Of a DNA stretch of 64,000 bases, positions 1 to 10,613 are shown in pieces. How positions within the stretch are numbered: position 1 is the stretch's first letter; the number at the start of each line of letters is the position of its first letter. A program made the translations under genes and the position numbers. Under the pieces are notes generated by a model that did not search any database, was not told where the DNA came from, and saw nothing but the letters and a program-made list of their open reading frames with translations. Origin of the DNA: Flaccisagitta enflata (Eukaryota; Chaetognatha; Sagittoidea; Aphragmophora); contig OZ231126.1 in the NCBI GenBank assembly GCA_965153355.1, positions 111,104,001-111,168,000 on the forward strand, read 5' to 3'.

Positions 1-150
1 AAAAAGGGGAAAGAAAAGGAGAAAAGAAAAAAGTCACCAAAAACAACGACTGAAAAAAAAAGAAAGAGAAAGGATAGTGACTCTAGTAGCTCCTCTAGTA
101 GCTCCTCAAGTTCAAGTTCAAATTCAAGTTTGAGCTCATATTCTAGTTTG

Positions 151-771
151 GGGGGGAGACAATAACCCGAGTCTAAAATATAAAGGGATTTTCTTGGATT
201 TTCAAAGTCGCATCACGACTGTAAAAATGCAAGCACCTGGCTGATTTTTGGTATATACCCTCTTTGACTATTGTACTTTGATAAGAAAAAAAGATTAGGG
301 GCTGAAATGCCTCCAAAGGAACCAGTTTACCACCCACACCTACCACCACATCCTTGATTATGACCTTTTTAGGGCTCAACAACCAAAAATCTAACTTCAA
401 TACGTTGAAAAAATGAATTTTCCTGGGGTGTCCTGTACTTGGGTAGCCCTCATTGGATGTCTCTGAAGGGATTTAGGCTAAAAAAATCAAAATCCATGAG
501 TTTGTTTTCTCACAATATTGTCCACAAGCAAACTCCACTTATTTTTGACTAATTTGCTTTTATAATTCATCCTACCCAAATTTGAGGTTTTGACACCCTT
601 ATCCATCCATCTCAGTCCAAAAATCATTTTGATCTATCCCTAAGCATTTCATCTTTGGGGCCTACTAAAACCTAACCACCCTACTATACCTCTGGGCTCA
701 CAATAACATCTTTTGTTTAGTAGTTCCTACCCTGTGACGAGAAGAGGTCGCAAGGGGTGTTGTCTCCCGCC
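151..771. repeat. 621-bp transposon-like unit, copy 1
   Basis: Left copy of the unit with inverted GGxGGGAGACAA ends. It matches 1125-1745 over its full length. Confidence 0.75.
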
Positions 772-1124
772 TTATTAGAGGGGGGGCACCTCACATTTTT
801 TCAAAAACTATTCTGGAACAATAAAAAAATAAAAAAATGAGACTTTGGAATAGTGAAAAAACAAATCAGGGCCATTTGGTAGGTATATCATAGCCTACAC
901 AAGCCAGAAATAGCGTGAAAACCACTTATTTTGACCACATTTGGCGATAGTCCATTTTAAGCAAAAATGAGGGTTTTTAAGGTGGATTTTTCTCATATTT
1001 CAGGTATTTTTGGAGGATTTTAGGGTATTTTCATCTTGTTTACATGTTTATATGCTAATCTAACAAAAAAATTGACAAACAAGCTGAAAATTACAAATCT
1101 GATACTAGCAAGATACTCTTATAA

Positions 1125-1745
1125 GGGGGGAGACAATAACCCGAGTCTAAAATATAAAGGGATTTTCTTGGATTTTCAAAGTCGCATCACGACTGTAAAA
1201 ATGCAAGCACCTGGCTGATTTTTGGTATATACCCTCTTTGACTATTGTACTTTGATAAGAAAAAAAGATTAGGGGCTGAAATGCCTCCAAAGGAACCAGT
1301 TTACCACCCACACCTACCACCACATCCTTGATTATGACCTTTTTAGGGCTCAACAACCAAAAATCTAACTTCAATACGTTGAAAAAATGAATTTTCCTGG
1401 GGTGTCCTGTACTTGGGTAGCCCTCATTGGATGTCTCTGAAGGGATTTAGGCTAAAAAAATCAAAATCCATGAGTTTGTTTTCTCACAATATTGTCCACA
1501 AGCAAACTCCACTTATTTTTGACTAATTTGCTTTTATAATTCATCCTACCCAAATTTGAGGTTTTGACACCCTTATCCATCCATCTCAGTCCAAAAATCA
1601 TTTTGATCTATCCCTAAGCATTTCATCTTTGGGGCCTACTAAAACCTAACCACCCTACTATACCTCTGGGCTCACAATAACATCTTTTGTTTAGTAGTTC
1701 CTACCCTGTGACGAGAAGAGGTCGCAAGGGGTGTTGTCTCCCGCC
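1125..1745. repeat. 621-bp transposon-like unit, copy 2
   Basis: Right copy of the unit, apparently identical to 151-771. The near-zero divergence suggests recent duplication or gene conversion. Confidence 0.75.
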
Positions 1746-1908
1746 TTTGAGCTCAAGTGGATCATCAATGTTGGAAGATACTGAAACGAAGGAATGATGA
1801 CACTCTGTGAATGATGACACTCTGTTTATATTTGTATATGAATGTACATATTTGTATATGAATGCATGAAAATGTAAATTACTTGGTTATTAGGTGTAAA
1901 AAGTAACT

Positions 1909-2784
1909 ATGGGTAGAGAGCACAATCATGCCCCGATATGTAGTCGGTCTACCCCTCTATGCCGTCTTATGGAACTCTATGCTGAAGGATATATGTTGGA
2001 TGAAGAGGATGGACATGAATTAGTAAGACAGTTGTTTCAGCGTGTAAATGGTTTCAAAGAAGAGGAAATAAAAAGATACAATTTGAATTCTCGAAAGCGT
2101 CAAAGTAACTTAAGATGTTATCATAATATAGAACCAACAGTTCCACCAACGGACTGGAAGGAGTATTTGGAGAAGCAAGAGAAACTGCGTGAAAAAAGAG
2201 AAGAGATGAAGAAAAGAAAACTTGATGACAATGAATGTGAAGCGGCAAAAAAGAAACAGCGAATGTCGGAATCCACTAACGGCAAACCGAATGGCGAAAT
2301 GAATGGCGAACGACAAACGACGAACGGCGAACGGGGAGCAACAAACGACAAACGACAAACGGCGAACGGCGAAAGGGGAGCGGCGAATGGGGAACGGCGA
2401 ACGGCGAATGGACGGCGATGGGTGGCTGAAGAAGGGCGATGGGAATGGGCTTTGAATGACGAGGATGAAACGTCAAAAGTCAATGGAGGAAGGATGAATG
2501 ACGAAGAAACAAGGAACAAAATGAATGACCAAAACAATGAAAAGATGCAGGGTGGAGTGAAGTGGGAAAGCATATCTTTTGACAATCTCGATGAAGTCTT
2601 GGCATCATTAAATAAAAACGTCTATGGATCACAAGAAGATTGGGACAAAAGTGTAAGAGACTGGGAGAAAATGATAAATGGCGCTGCAAAATGCCTGCCA
2701 AAAAAAGACCAAAAGAAAAAGACAAATGAACAAAAAGGAAAAGGAGGGAATAATGATGATGGCGATATTATTGTACTTGATTGA
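1909..2784 (+). CDS. Hypothetical protein, 291 aa, charged, with NGER repeats
   Basis: Open frame from ATG 1909 to TGA 2784 with no family recognised. The first about 100 residues look folded (Cys- and Leu-containing, then a Lys/Glu helix). The middle, about residues 120-170, is a degenerate repeat built on NGER/ANGER units. The C-terminal third is acidic to basic and ends with a short acidic IIVLD tail. It is transcribed in the same direction as the MCP downstream and may be an accessory gene of the older Polinton locus. It is unlikely to be random, because the frame is long and starts well downstream of an AT-rich leader, but no homolog can be claimed. Confidence 0.5.
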   Translation: MGREHNHAPICSRSTPLCRLMELYAEGYMLDEEDGHELVRQLFQRVNGFKEEEIKRYNLNSRKRQSNLRCYHNIEPTVPPTDWKEYLEKQEKLREKREEMKKRKLDDNECEAAKKKQRMSESTNGKPNGEMNGERQTTNGERGATNDKRQTANGERGAANGERRTANGRRWVAEEGRWEWALNDEDETSKVNGGRMNDEETRNKMNDQNNEKMQGGVKWESISFDNLDEVLASLNKNVYGSQEDWDKSVRDWEKMINGAAKCLPKKDQKKKTNEQKGKGGNNDDGDIIVLD

Positions 2785-2893
2785 TTTAGTTTGGCATTGT
2801 GTACAGCGTGTTATTAATGAATTGAAATGTCATATTTGTGCAGGTAACTTTGACAAAATTGAACCTTGAACATTGAACATTAAACATTGAACT

Positions 2894-3418
2894 ATGTCAT
2901 GCCCGGGCATTGATATGAGGCCACAACCAGTGTCTATATTGCAATGTAGGCGCTGTCAATGTTATGATGGATGCAATTTGGTTAAAGTCAATGTTGTGAT
3001 GAAGAAAAAGTACAACGACCAATGCGAGTTGGTTACCTTGGAGGAACTGTTGAATGGGAAGAAGCCAAGATGCTATTTCGATGGAAAACCGGACGAGCCA
3101 AACATGCCATCGCCAAGGCCGGTGACAAGGGGAATGAAACGAAGAAACGAGGACGAGGACGCGGTGCCCGTGGACCGAAGAATGGAAGAGCGAAACGCGA
3201 GTATGAAGAACAATGCGAAGGCGGTACGCGTTTACGTTGGACCCGAGGATGGCGTTGTCATGGATATATCGTTGTTCAAGCAGTCCTGCGTTGGGAGATG
3301 CGAAAAAGAAAATTGTGGACATTGTTATGCCATGAAAAAGCCCAGTGAAAGTATGAAGGCTGTGCGTAGAAAGAAGAAAGAAATGTTACGAAAGCAAGTC
3401 GTGAATCACTACTATTGA
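2894..3418 (+). CDS. Hypothetical Cys-rich protein, 174 aa
   Basis: Open frame ATG 2894 to TGA 3418. Cysteines cluster at both ends: CRRCQCYDGC near residues 18-27, and CVGRCEKENCGHC near residues 132-144. These are spaced as in small zinc-binding modules. The middle is basic and low in hydrophobics, and the C-terminus is Lys/Arg-rich. Metal binding is inferred only from the cysteine spacing. The gene lies 110 bp after the 291-aa ORF in the same orientation. No family was recognised. Confidence 0.5.
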   Translation: MSCPGIDMRPQPVSILQCRRCQCYDGCNLVKVNVVMKKKYNDQCELVTLEELLNGKKPRCYFDGKPDEPNMPSPRPVTRGMKRRNEDEDAVPVDRRMEERNASMKNNAKAVRVYVGPEDGVVMDISLFKQSCVGRCEKENCGHCYAMKKPSESMKAVRRKKKEMLRKQVVNHYY

Positions 3419-3574
3419 GACATAAGATGTTAAGATGATTAAGGAAAGATTTACATGTGAATGAAATTAATTTGATGTGTTGTATATTTGTTTTAGATTG
3501 ATATTGAAAATTGTGGGAGGACAATAACAATTGTGGTTTGGTGTTGGAAACGTTGACATTTGCAGTGAAAAAAA

Positions 3575-4150
3575 ATGGATGAATCAAGAAGCGATGAAGA
3601 GTTTAACGATGGCATGGATTGTGGAAAAGTGATGGAGGAGAGAGATGTTGATCAGGAGATTGTGGCTAGTGGGGGAGGAGAGGAGGGTGAAGGAAGTGGG
3701 TGCGATGTTGAAAGTGAAACTGATAGTGACGAAGGGATGCCAGTTTCATTGGAACAGCGTTTGGATGCGATCGACGCGAAACTTAACAATTTGCGTATGG
3801 GGATGTTGTTGTTTAGCGAAAGGCTTGGCGAACTAGTTGCGTTGAGCAACAACCAAGCTGAAGGGAATTATGCAAAACGGGACGTGGTGACGTCATTGAT
3901 GTTTGAAACGTACGTGGATGAGGCCATTTCAAACGGGCATTCGTTTGGTGTCAGCAGGTGCTTCATTCAGGAATTCATCACCAAAACATTCTCATTGCCT
4001 TGCAATAAATATCTTCAGAGGAGAATTGGGGCAACGTTGCGCAAAAAAAATTCTGAAGGAGTTTACAGAGTTGAGAACAACCTGTATTCCTTCTACAAGG
4101 AACAGAGCAAAAAAAAACTGATTCATAGTGCTTCATGGGCATGTGGTTAA
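3575..4150 (+). CDS. Hypothetical acidic protein, 191 aa, possible winged-helix end
   Basis: ATG 3575 to TAA 4150. The first 60 residues are very acidic (Glu/Asp/Ser/Gly). A helical segment with heptad-like leucines follows at about 65-90 (RLDAIDAKLNNLRMG). The C-terminal 80 residues look globular, with a pattern of a hydrophobic helix, a basic helix and a YSFYK ending that loosely recalls a linker-histone-like winged helix. That resemblance is weak and is only a suggestion. It sits directly upstream of the MCP gene. Confidence 0.5.
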   Translation: MDESRSDEEFNDGMDCGKVMEERDVDQEIVASGGGEEGEGSGCDVESETDSDEGMPVSLEQRLDAIDAKLNNLRMGMLLFSERLGELVALSNNQAEGNYAKRDVVTSLMFETYVDEAISNGHSFGVSRCFIQEFITKTFSLPCNKYLQRRIGATLRKKNSEGVYRVENNLYSFYKEQSKKKLIHSASWACG

Positions 4151-4275
4151 GTGCCCAAGTGCCCAAGTGCCCAAGTGCTAAAGTGCCCAAGTGCAAAAGT
4201 GCCCAAGTGCAAAAGTGCCCAAGTGGCCAAATGTTAAAATTTTGAAGTGCCCAAGTGCCAAAGTGTTTAAATGCC
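4150..4275. repeat. Degenerate AAGTGCCC tandem repeat
   Basis: About a dozen units of roughly 8-10 bp (AAGTGCCC / AAGTGCAAA variants) follow immediately after the stop of the 191-aa ORF. It is non-coding. Confidence 0.8.
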
Positions 4276-6561
4276 TTCATGTTTAATTGTATAAATGCAT
4301 AAAAAATGTTTTTGTAATTCTAAAGAGATATGGAAAAGTAATTTTGTATGTTTTTTGATGTTCTTTTTTTTTTTTAATTTTAAGTGCTGCTGTGACAAAG
4401 AAAAAAAACTGAAAATGGAAACTTTAGTTTCAAATTCAACTATTCAAATACCAGATATATGCAAGCTATCCACCATCCCAGATTCATTTGCAGGATTGCA
4501 GAGTGGATCAATTATTGATGTGGCACCAGCAAATACGCTGAAAAATGCTACAACGGTATGAATATTGGTATCTGAGGGGGGGGGGGAATATATATATATA
4601 TATATATATAATATAATATATATATATATATATGAGATATGGTAATGCAGTTGTAGATGGTTGGGTAGGAACAGATAAATGGACCAATAGTTGCATATTT
4701 TTTTTGTATTTTCAGGTTACTTTCCAAATTCCCCCGAATGTTCCCTCCGAACTGTATGGTAAAATGTCACATTTGATATTGACGGTGCATTTGAAAAAAA
4801 CGGGTGGAAGTTACGAAAATACAGACCAAATCAGCTGTGTCAACTTTCTTCCTTGCTTTTTATTCGAAACAATTAGGGTGTTGATTGGAGGAGATGAAGT
4901 AAGTATAGTGTGTATTGGTGGTGCCCATGCCCACACCCATACAAATGCCCACGTTTGCACCTGTACATACCCATGCCCTGCATATGCCCGTGGAAGTACA
5001 TGCCCGTGTCTCGTGCCAGTACCCATGTTTGTGCCCATTTGAGTGTTTAAGTTTATGCCCGCGCAATTGTCTGTGTACATGCCCGTGCCCATTTCAAGTG
5101 CCCAATGCCCGTGCCTATTGTAAATGCCCGAGTACATGCTTGTGCCCATCCACAAATGTTTTGTTGGTGTATGATTGTGATTTTTATTTGTATAGGTGTT
5201 TGAGGACGATCGCATAACAGATCATTTGTTGTTTTTGCGTTCACTGAACAAGAACGACAGACAGAATTCCATACTATGGGTTACCGAAAAGACACGGATG
5301 GTAACAGCGACTCATGTGAAACCGAACAGGACGGTTTCTGTGTATGTAATTGTAAGTGATTTTTGGTATTTTTGGTATTTTCGGTATTGGTACCAATTTC
5401 AAGTCACATTGTAACAGTAAAGTTATATATGATATGTTACGCTAATTGACTTTAGGCGGGCGCTGTTTTTGCAATCTCTTTTTCATCGATGGAATGGGAT
5501 CTGGACTTTGTGGTCTGAAGGATTATGATGCCATCATCACTGATGGGAAAAAACAAAGTGCCGCACAAATAAAGGCTACTTTACTTAAAAAGAAAAATTT
5601 CAACGAAGGTGAAAAAGCCAATGAGAGAGAGAGGGATGAGAGAGAGTGTATATGGAAGAGGGGTAGAGGGGTAGGGGTAGGGGTAGGGGTAGGGGTAGGA
5701 AAGGTTAATTACATGTAGTAATAAATGTTATAACGTTTCAGGTCTTTACGAGCGATCAAAATTGATTCGCAAATGTGCTGAAAGTGAAGGCATGGAATTT
5801 TGTGTTCCACTGCGGCTGCTTAGCCGTTTTTTCGATTTAGTATTTCTGGTACCTCAAAAAAGAATTGTAGGTCAGTGCAATGTATTAAGCCAACCGACTG
5901 ACCGACCAACTGACCAACCGACCGACACGGCCAGTCATAGAGATGCTTCAGTCGCACCTAAATTGTAATGTTTATCTAACGAGGTCTCACTGGAGATGCA
6001 CGGTGAAAGAAAGATTCTGAAAAAGAACACGACAAATGCTGATAATTTTGAATTATCCCTTTTGAATGCTCGAGTGGCTTTGCAATATTTCAAATTGGAA
6101 ACAAATGTACGGACAAGGTGAGCGTGGCTTTTTGATATATGTAGTAAATTAGTGAACTTCGTCTCATAGAATATGTGTTTGTGATAAAAAAAAATTTGTG
6201 TTTATATATTTTTTGATTGATACAGTATTGATTCATGCCATTTTTGTATTAATTTCACAGTTGGTACAACTTAGTCAATTCTGAGAGCATTCGTCGTGTC
6301 ATTCCTGTCTCTCATATAAGGTATGTGGATGCAAGTAGACGGACGGACCGATTGATAGACGGACAAGTTGATAGATGGACAGACAGGGGTTGACCATGAA
6401 CGGATCAGTTGATAGAGTACAAGTAGTCCTGATTGTCCCTGTAAGTATGGCAGACGGATAGAGGGATTGGCTGTTGGTATGTATTGACACGTTGGCATAC
6501 TTTTAGGCATTACACACTTCAAAAAGGATCGTCTCTGTACTTCCTAAACTCGGCGTGTTCA

Positions 6562-6649
6562 TTCCAGCGTATCCCAGACTTGCTGGTGATTTTTTTTTCT
6601 GATGATTCCAGCGTATCCCAGACTTGCTGGTGATTTTTTTTTCTGATGA
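6562..6649. repeat. 44-bp tandem duplication inside MCP-A exon 8
   Basis: Two exact 44-bp copies (6562-6605 and 6606-6649), each beginning TTCCAGCGTATCCCAG. Only the second is followed by the GTGAGT donor. The unit length breaks the reading frame. Confidence 0.9.
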
Positions 6650-6655
6650 GGTGAG

Positions 6656-6905
6656 TTTATAGGTTGACTTTGATTTATTTTCATAGAAATTTGAGGCTAA
6701 TACCTTTGAGGCTAATACCTTTGAGGCTAATACCTTTGAGGCTAATACCTTTGAGGCTAATACTTTTGTTTATAGGTTGACTTTGATTTATTTTCATAGA
6801 AATTTAAGCCCAATACCTTGTTCTAATACTTTTGATTGAAAAATATTTTTCATAGAAATTTAAGCCCAATACCTTGTTCTAATACTTTTGATTGAAAAAT
6901 ATTTT
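6656..6905. repeat. Nested tandem duplications in MCP-A intron 8
   Basis: The intron contains at least three overlapping short duplications: five copies of TTGAGGCTAATACC, a repeated TATAGGTTGACTTTGATT block and a repeated AAGCCCAATACCTTG block. Together with the 44-bp copy just upstream, this marks a local burst of slippage or duplication. Confidence 0.85.
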
Positions 6906-7370
6906 CTGTAAGTAATGGAAAAATGATTGTATTATACAGGAGAAATACCTTGGGAATTTCCAAAATCGCTTTGTGTATCATCATGAGGACCTACAACAAA
7001 TTGAGGTCTTCAAAAACGGCCAATTGGTTCCTCAGCCCTCTTACTTGAACAACATGGATCTTTCTGATGAAAATTCTTTGGCTAATGACCATTGGTACCG
7101 TGAGCTACTTCGAAATTTCCCAAAAGCGGTCGACAGTATTTCCAGAGTGAAATTTCAAAAAGAGTTTTTTTTGTTTTGCTTCCCATTTGAAAGCACTCCG
7201 AAGCATTTGATGAATCAAGACGATGGTTTGAATCTCATTACCTCTGGAACTATTGATTTGCGGCTAAGATTCAAATCTAGCCTTACATCAAACAAGATCA
7301 TTCAAATCGCTTCTTTTGAAAAATCACTGGTGCAATGCGATGCCTCTGGAAATATTCTTGTTAATTGAAC

Positions 7371-7377
<7 letters not shown>

Positions 7378-7448
<71 letters not shown>

Positions 7449-7475
7449 GACAGAGACAGAGACAGAGACAGAGAC
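7378..7475. repeat. (GA)n / (CAGAGA)n microsatellite
   Basis: Pure GA tract grading into CAGAGA units directly after the MCP-A stop codon. Confidence 0.95.
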
Positions 7476-7621
7476 AGAGAGACCAACATTCAGATGTAGA
7501 AATTGATTGCATTCCCCCTCCCCCCTCTGCCCCCCACTGATGAATTGTATTGTGAATGCTGATGATGATAGTTCATTTATCGCTATTGTTATTGCTAGTT
7601 TTGCCCCACAAGTCACCTGAG

Positions 7622-7870
7622 ATGGCGAAACTACGAAGAAATAAAAAGGGACAGTTTGTCCGAGATGAGACTTTACGCGGAACTAAAAGGCGAAGGAGGC
7701 GCCGCAGGGGATGGAAATCTCGAAGATCAAAGCGAGGGCGAAGGAGAAAGCGTGGGCTTTTATCGGCGACAAAGTCGAGGAGAAAAAGAAGAAGACGCCG
7801 AAATTCTGGGTGCGATTCAATTCCAAATGGGCTGGTTATTATGGCCAAGCGGCGCCTGAAATCAAAATGA
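7622..7870 (+). CDS. Arg/Lys-rich virion core-like protein, 82 aa
   Basis: ATG 7622 to TGA 7870. Composition is extreme: clusters such as KRRRRRRRG and SRRKRRRRR span residues about 22-60, giving a protamine-like or adenovirus core-like protein expected to neutralise packaged DNA. The N-terminus MAKLRRNKKGQF fits a small cleavable basic core protein. It lies between MCP-A and the ATPase, a typical place for a structural gene. DNA packaging in the virion is inferred from composition and context; no domain is identifiable. A longer in-frame start at 7556 would add a hydrophobic leader, but the internal ATG gives the more natural basic protein. Confidence 0.55.
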   Translation: MAKLRRNKKGQFVRDETLRGTKRRRRRRRGWKSRRSKRGRRRKRGLLSATKSRRKRRRRRNSGCDSIPNGLVIMAKRRLKSK

Positions 7871-8548
<678 letters not shown>

Positions 8549-8658
8549 ATGGCCAATGACGCAGCGGGTCTGTTGGAAAATCCAACGACTGTGGACTTTG
8601 ACTACAGATTTAAGCCAACAAATTCTGTTGTGTTAGTTGGATCTAGTGGTGAGAGGGG

Positions 8659-8725
<67 letters not shown>

Positions 8726-9664
8726 GATGGGGTGGGTTTGGAGTGGAGACTCACTGACGTTTCTTTTTCTTTCCGTAGGAACTGGGAAAAGCTACTTTAT
8801 GAGACAATGTTTGGAGTATTTTAATGACATGTTTAACTTTCCAAACTGTCAAAAGATATTCTATGTTTATAATTCATTATCTGAGGAATGGATGAATAGT
8901 TTCAAGGATCTCAAATGTCCACCTGTAGTTTTTATTCATACAATGAGACATCCCTTCATGACGGAGAAAAACCTCAAAGCTCAAAGGAATGTCATTTGGA
9001 TTTTCGATGGTAAGAAATATCATTTTCTGATGTTCGGGCAGGTTTGGGCTGGGCACCTTGTGAAGGGGAATTCAAAGATGGATGGTTTGAAGTTATTTGC
9101 ATATTGCAGCGATATGATTATGGTTTAAGAAAATCATTTTGATAAGAGCACACACATAGTCATACTATCGAGTGTGACACTAATAGATAGGGGCAGTTGA
9201 TATTTTTGTGATAGTGTAGCTAAAATAGTTGTCACATTATGAGTCTAATTGACATGTTCCTTTCACCCTACCAAAATGGGTTAAGTTCAAAAATAATTAT
9301 TCTCAAACTAAAAAATGTTCTCTAAGAGAACGTTCTCAAAGAGAAAGTACACCGGGATGGTGCTATAACTATTTTAATGACTTTCCTGGGTCTAATACCC
9401 AACAAAGGAAGGTCTGTGAGGGGAATGGAAAGTATGACTATGTGAGTGTAACATAACATAATTATATCTACAGATGTTGCTCACGATGATCAGAATCAAA
9501 CAATACGAAACTTCCATACTGTACAGAATCACCATCAAAGTATGGCTTCATTTACGCTATTACATTCACTTTATTCTAAAGAGGTTAAAAACGCTAGAGA
9601 GGTATGTTACATTTAAGAAAGGTATGATATGTAGAGAAAGGAAATATTGAATTTATTTTGATTT

Positions 9665-9721
<57 letters not shown>

Positions 9722-10039
9722 ATAAAAACACCTATCCTCCTCCCCCCCTCCTGTTTTCTTTTTTTTCTTTTTAGATTAACTTGAATTCTAGTATAACGAT
9801 ACTATTTTCAAGCCCAAGATCTCGTAGTATGATCTCTTATTTCTTCATTCAGCTTTGTCAGGATAAAAAAAAAGCAATTTTTAGAACGCTGTTACAATTA
9901 TTGTATGGAATTGTCAAAATATAGCTACCTTGTCTGCCGAACGGATATAGAGACTCCAAATTTATTACGCTACATGACCCGAATTTTGCCTAATCAATGG
10001 CCAGTTTTGACCTTTTCTCAAGAACAAGACGATAAATAA
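8549..10039 (+). pseudogene. ATP: Polinton A32-like genome-packaging ATPase (ATPase-A), four exons, frameshifted
   Basis: FtsK/HerA-type DNA-packaging ATPase. Exons are 8549-8648, 8779-9009, 9474-9601 and 9775-10039, all GT-AG with matching phases. The Walker A motif GSSGTGKS is split by intron 1. A Walker B-like VIWIFDDV straddles intron 2. The remainder matches the usual order of the family (FHTVQNHHQS, then ITILFSSPRSRS). In exon 4 the frame in use upstream of a nine-A run (9865-9873) does not continue. The frame one base further on is open from the run to TAA 10037-10039, ending 3 bp before the next ATG. Allowing for this single base, the length (240 aa) equals that of ATPase-B exactly, so the shift is a real lesion or a base-calling error in the homopolymer. 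Confidence 0.75.
9667..9716. repeat. (GA)n in ATPase-A intron 3
   Basis: Pure GA microsatellite inside the last intron of ATPase-A. A (GA)n tract also fills intron 1 (about 8660-8722). Confidence 0.95.
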
Positions 10040-10042
10040 AAA

Positions 10043-10606
10043 ATGGCCACTAAGATAAAAAAAATATTACCAGATATTGAATTCCTTTCACTCTTAAAAA
10101 GATCAGAGAGAGAATCTTATCTAAAAAAAGCTAAGATGGTACATATTAAGCTATATAAAACATTTATAGCAAATATCTATTTTAGAAATGTACCTATCTC
10201 ATCTGAAGCTGTGAAAAAGCTCAAGTGTTACAGATCAAAACTTGCTCAAATATGTGCTAAAACAAGCTCTGTCAAGAATGTAAGAAATCTTTTGATAGAT
10301 AAAGACTTTTTTGCCAAGTTTTTAAAAATCGTATTAATCGACATTCAACCTTTGGTATATAAAAAGGAAAAAGAAGAAAAAGAAGAAAAAAAAGAAAAAA
10401 AGAAAGACAAAAAACCAACGGAAGTTCCGAAAAAAAGAGGAAAAGAGGAAAAAAAAGAATCTCTTCACGAATATAATCCTTTGGAAATAGGAGAAGAAGA
10501 GCCAGAGGAAGAAGAAGAAAAAGAAGAAGAAGAAGAACCCGAGGAAGAAGAAGAAGAAGAAGAAGAAGAAGGATCAGAAGAGGAAGAATCTAGTGGAGAA
10601 GAATAA
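10043..10606 (+). CDS. Polinton accessory protein, 187 aa, acidic tail
   Basis: ATG 10043 to TAA 10606, 3 bp after the ATPase stop. The first 110 residues are helical (LLKRSERESYLKKAK, then SEAVKKLKCYRSKL). They match the layout of the small protein encoded between ATPase and integrase in many animal Polintons, a leader of repeated Lys/Leu helices. The partner in the 36-kb element is the 117-aa ORF at 29646. Residues about 115-187 are Lys/Glu then almost pure Glu (EEEEPEEEEE), partly from GAA expansion. Function is unknown. Tight spacing suggests co-expression with the neighbours. Assignment rests on remembered family pattern and synteny. Confidence 0.55.
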   Translation: MATKIKKILPDIEFLSLLKRSERESYLKKAKMVHIKLYKTFIANIYFRNVPISSEAVKKLKCYRSKLAQICAKTSSVKNVRNLLIDKDFFAKFLKIVLIDIQPLVYKKEKEEKEEKKEKKKDKKPTEVPKKRGKEEKKESLHEYNPLEIGEEEPEEEEEKEEEEEPEEEEEEEEEEGSEEEESSGEE

Positions 10607-10613
10607 AAAAAAA

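Larger units (their letters stand above)
151..1745. mobile_element. Composite insertion with two identical 621-bp ends
   Basis: The insertion is bounded by TTTG at 147-150 and 1746-1749 and consists of a 621-bp unit (151-771), a 353-bp middle (772-1124) and a second 621-bp unit (1125-1745). The two units look identical on reading. Each begins GGGGGGAGACAA and ends TTGTCTCCCGCC, so each carries its own short terminal inverted repeats, like a non-autonomous DNA transposon. No credible ORF was seen inside. The outer pair appears to have moved the whole block as a composite. The ends are not TG...CA, which argues against LTRs. The family was not identified. Confidence 0.6.
1..1797 (+). pseudogene. 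Lys/Ser-rich ORF split by a 1.6-kb insertion
   Basis: The frame starting at base 4 encodes a strongly basic stretch (KEKEKRKK, EKKRKRKDSD) followed by a serine run, and is open up to the TTG codon at 148-150. The same frame resumes at 1750 with further serine codons and ends at TGA 1795-1797. The material between (151-1745) is flanked by TTTG on both sides, so this is one ORF broken by an insertion. The start lies outside the window. The Ser/Lys tail gives no function. It precedes the capsid genes of the older Polinton-type locus and probably belongs to it, which is inference. Confidence 0.6.
4415..7368 (+). pseudogene. MCP: Polinton major capsid protein (MCP-A), nine exons, frame broken by 44-bp duplication
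   Basis: Exons read as 4415-4555, 4716-4898, 5196-5355, 5456-5608, 5742-5866, 5984-6117, 6261-6320, 6507-6650 and 6940-7368, all with GT-AG introns and compatible phases. The product, about 500 aa, follows the double-jelly-roll MCP plan of Polintons. It has an early strand segment (LILTVHL), a loop before the first long barrel (LFETIRVLIGG), a central NEGLYERS..FFDLVFLV region, an IPDLLVIFFSD segment and a C-terminal barrel (GTIDLRLRF) just before the stop. Exon 8 contains a 44-bp tandem duplication (6562-6649) that is not a multiple of three. Read through, it shifts frame into a TGA, so the copy is probably defective. The exon 3 donor is at 5356 (GTGATT); other nearby GTs give the wrong phase. 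Homology is judged by pattern, not by search. Confidence 0.72.

Noticed and set aside
173-1374. Identical 75-aa reverse ORFs at 173-400 and 1147-1374
   Set aside because: Both lie inside the duplicated 621-bp transposon-like unit and look non-coding. They are duplicated only because the repeat is.
151-1745. LTR retrotransposon with 621-bp LTRs
   Set aside because: Ends are GG...CC with internal inverted repeats rather than TG...CA, the 353-bp middle has no primer-binding site or polypurine tract, and there are no gag/pol genes.
5341-5365. Broken splice phase between MCP-A exons 3 and 4
   Set aside because: The obvious GTAAGT donor gives the wrong phase, but the next GT at 5356 (GTGATT) restores it, so no lesion is needed.
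6271-6522. Reverse ORFs in MCP-A introns
   Set aside because: They run through GACGGACG-type repeats and overlap supported exons on the other strand.
7556-7621. Signal-peptide-like extension of the 82-aa basic protein
   Set aside because: The upstream ATG adds a hydrophobic leader, but a secreted Arg-rich core protein makes little sense and the internal ATG has a better fit to small core proteins.
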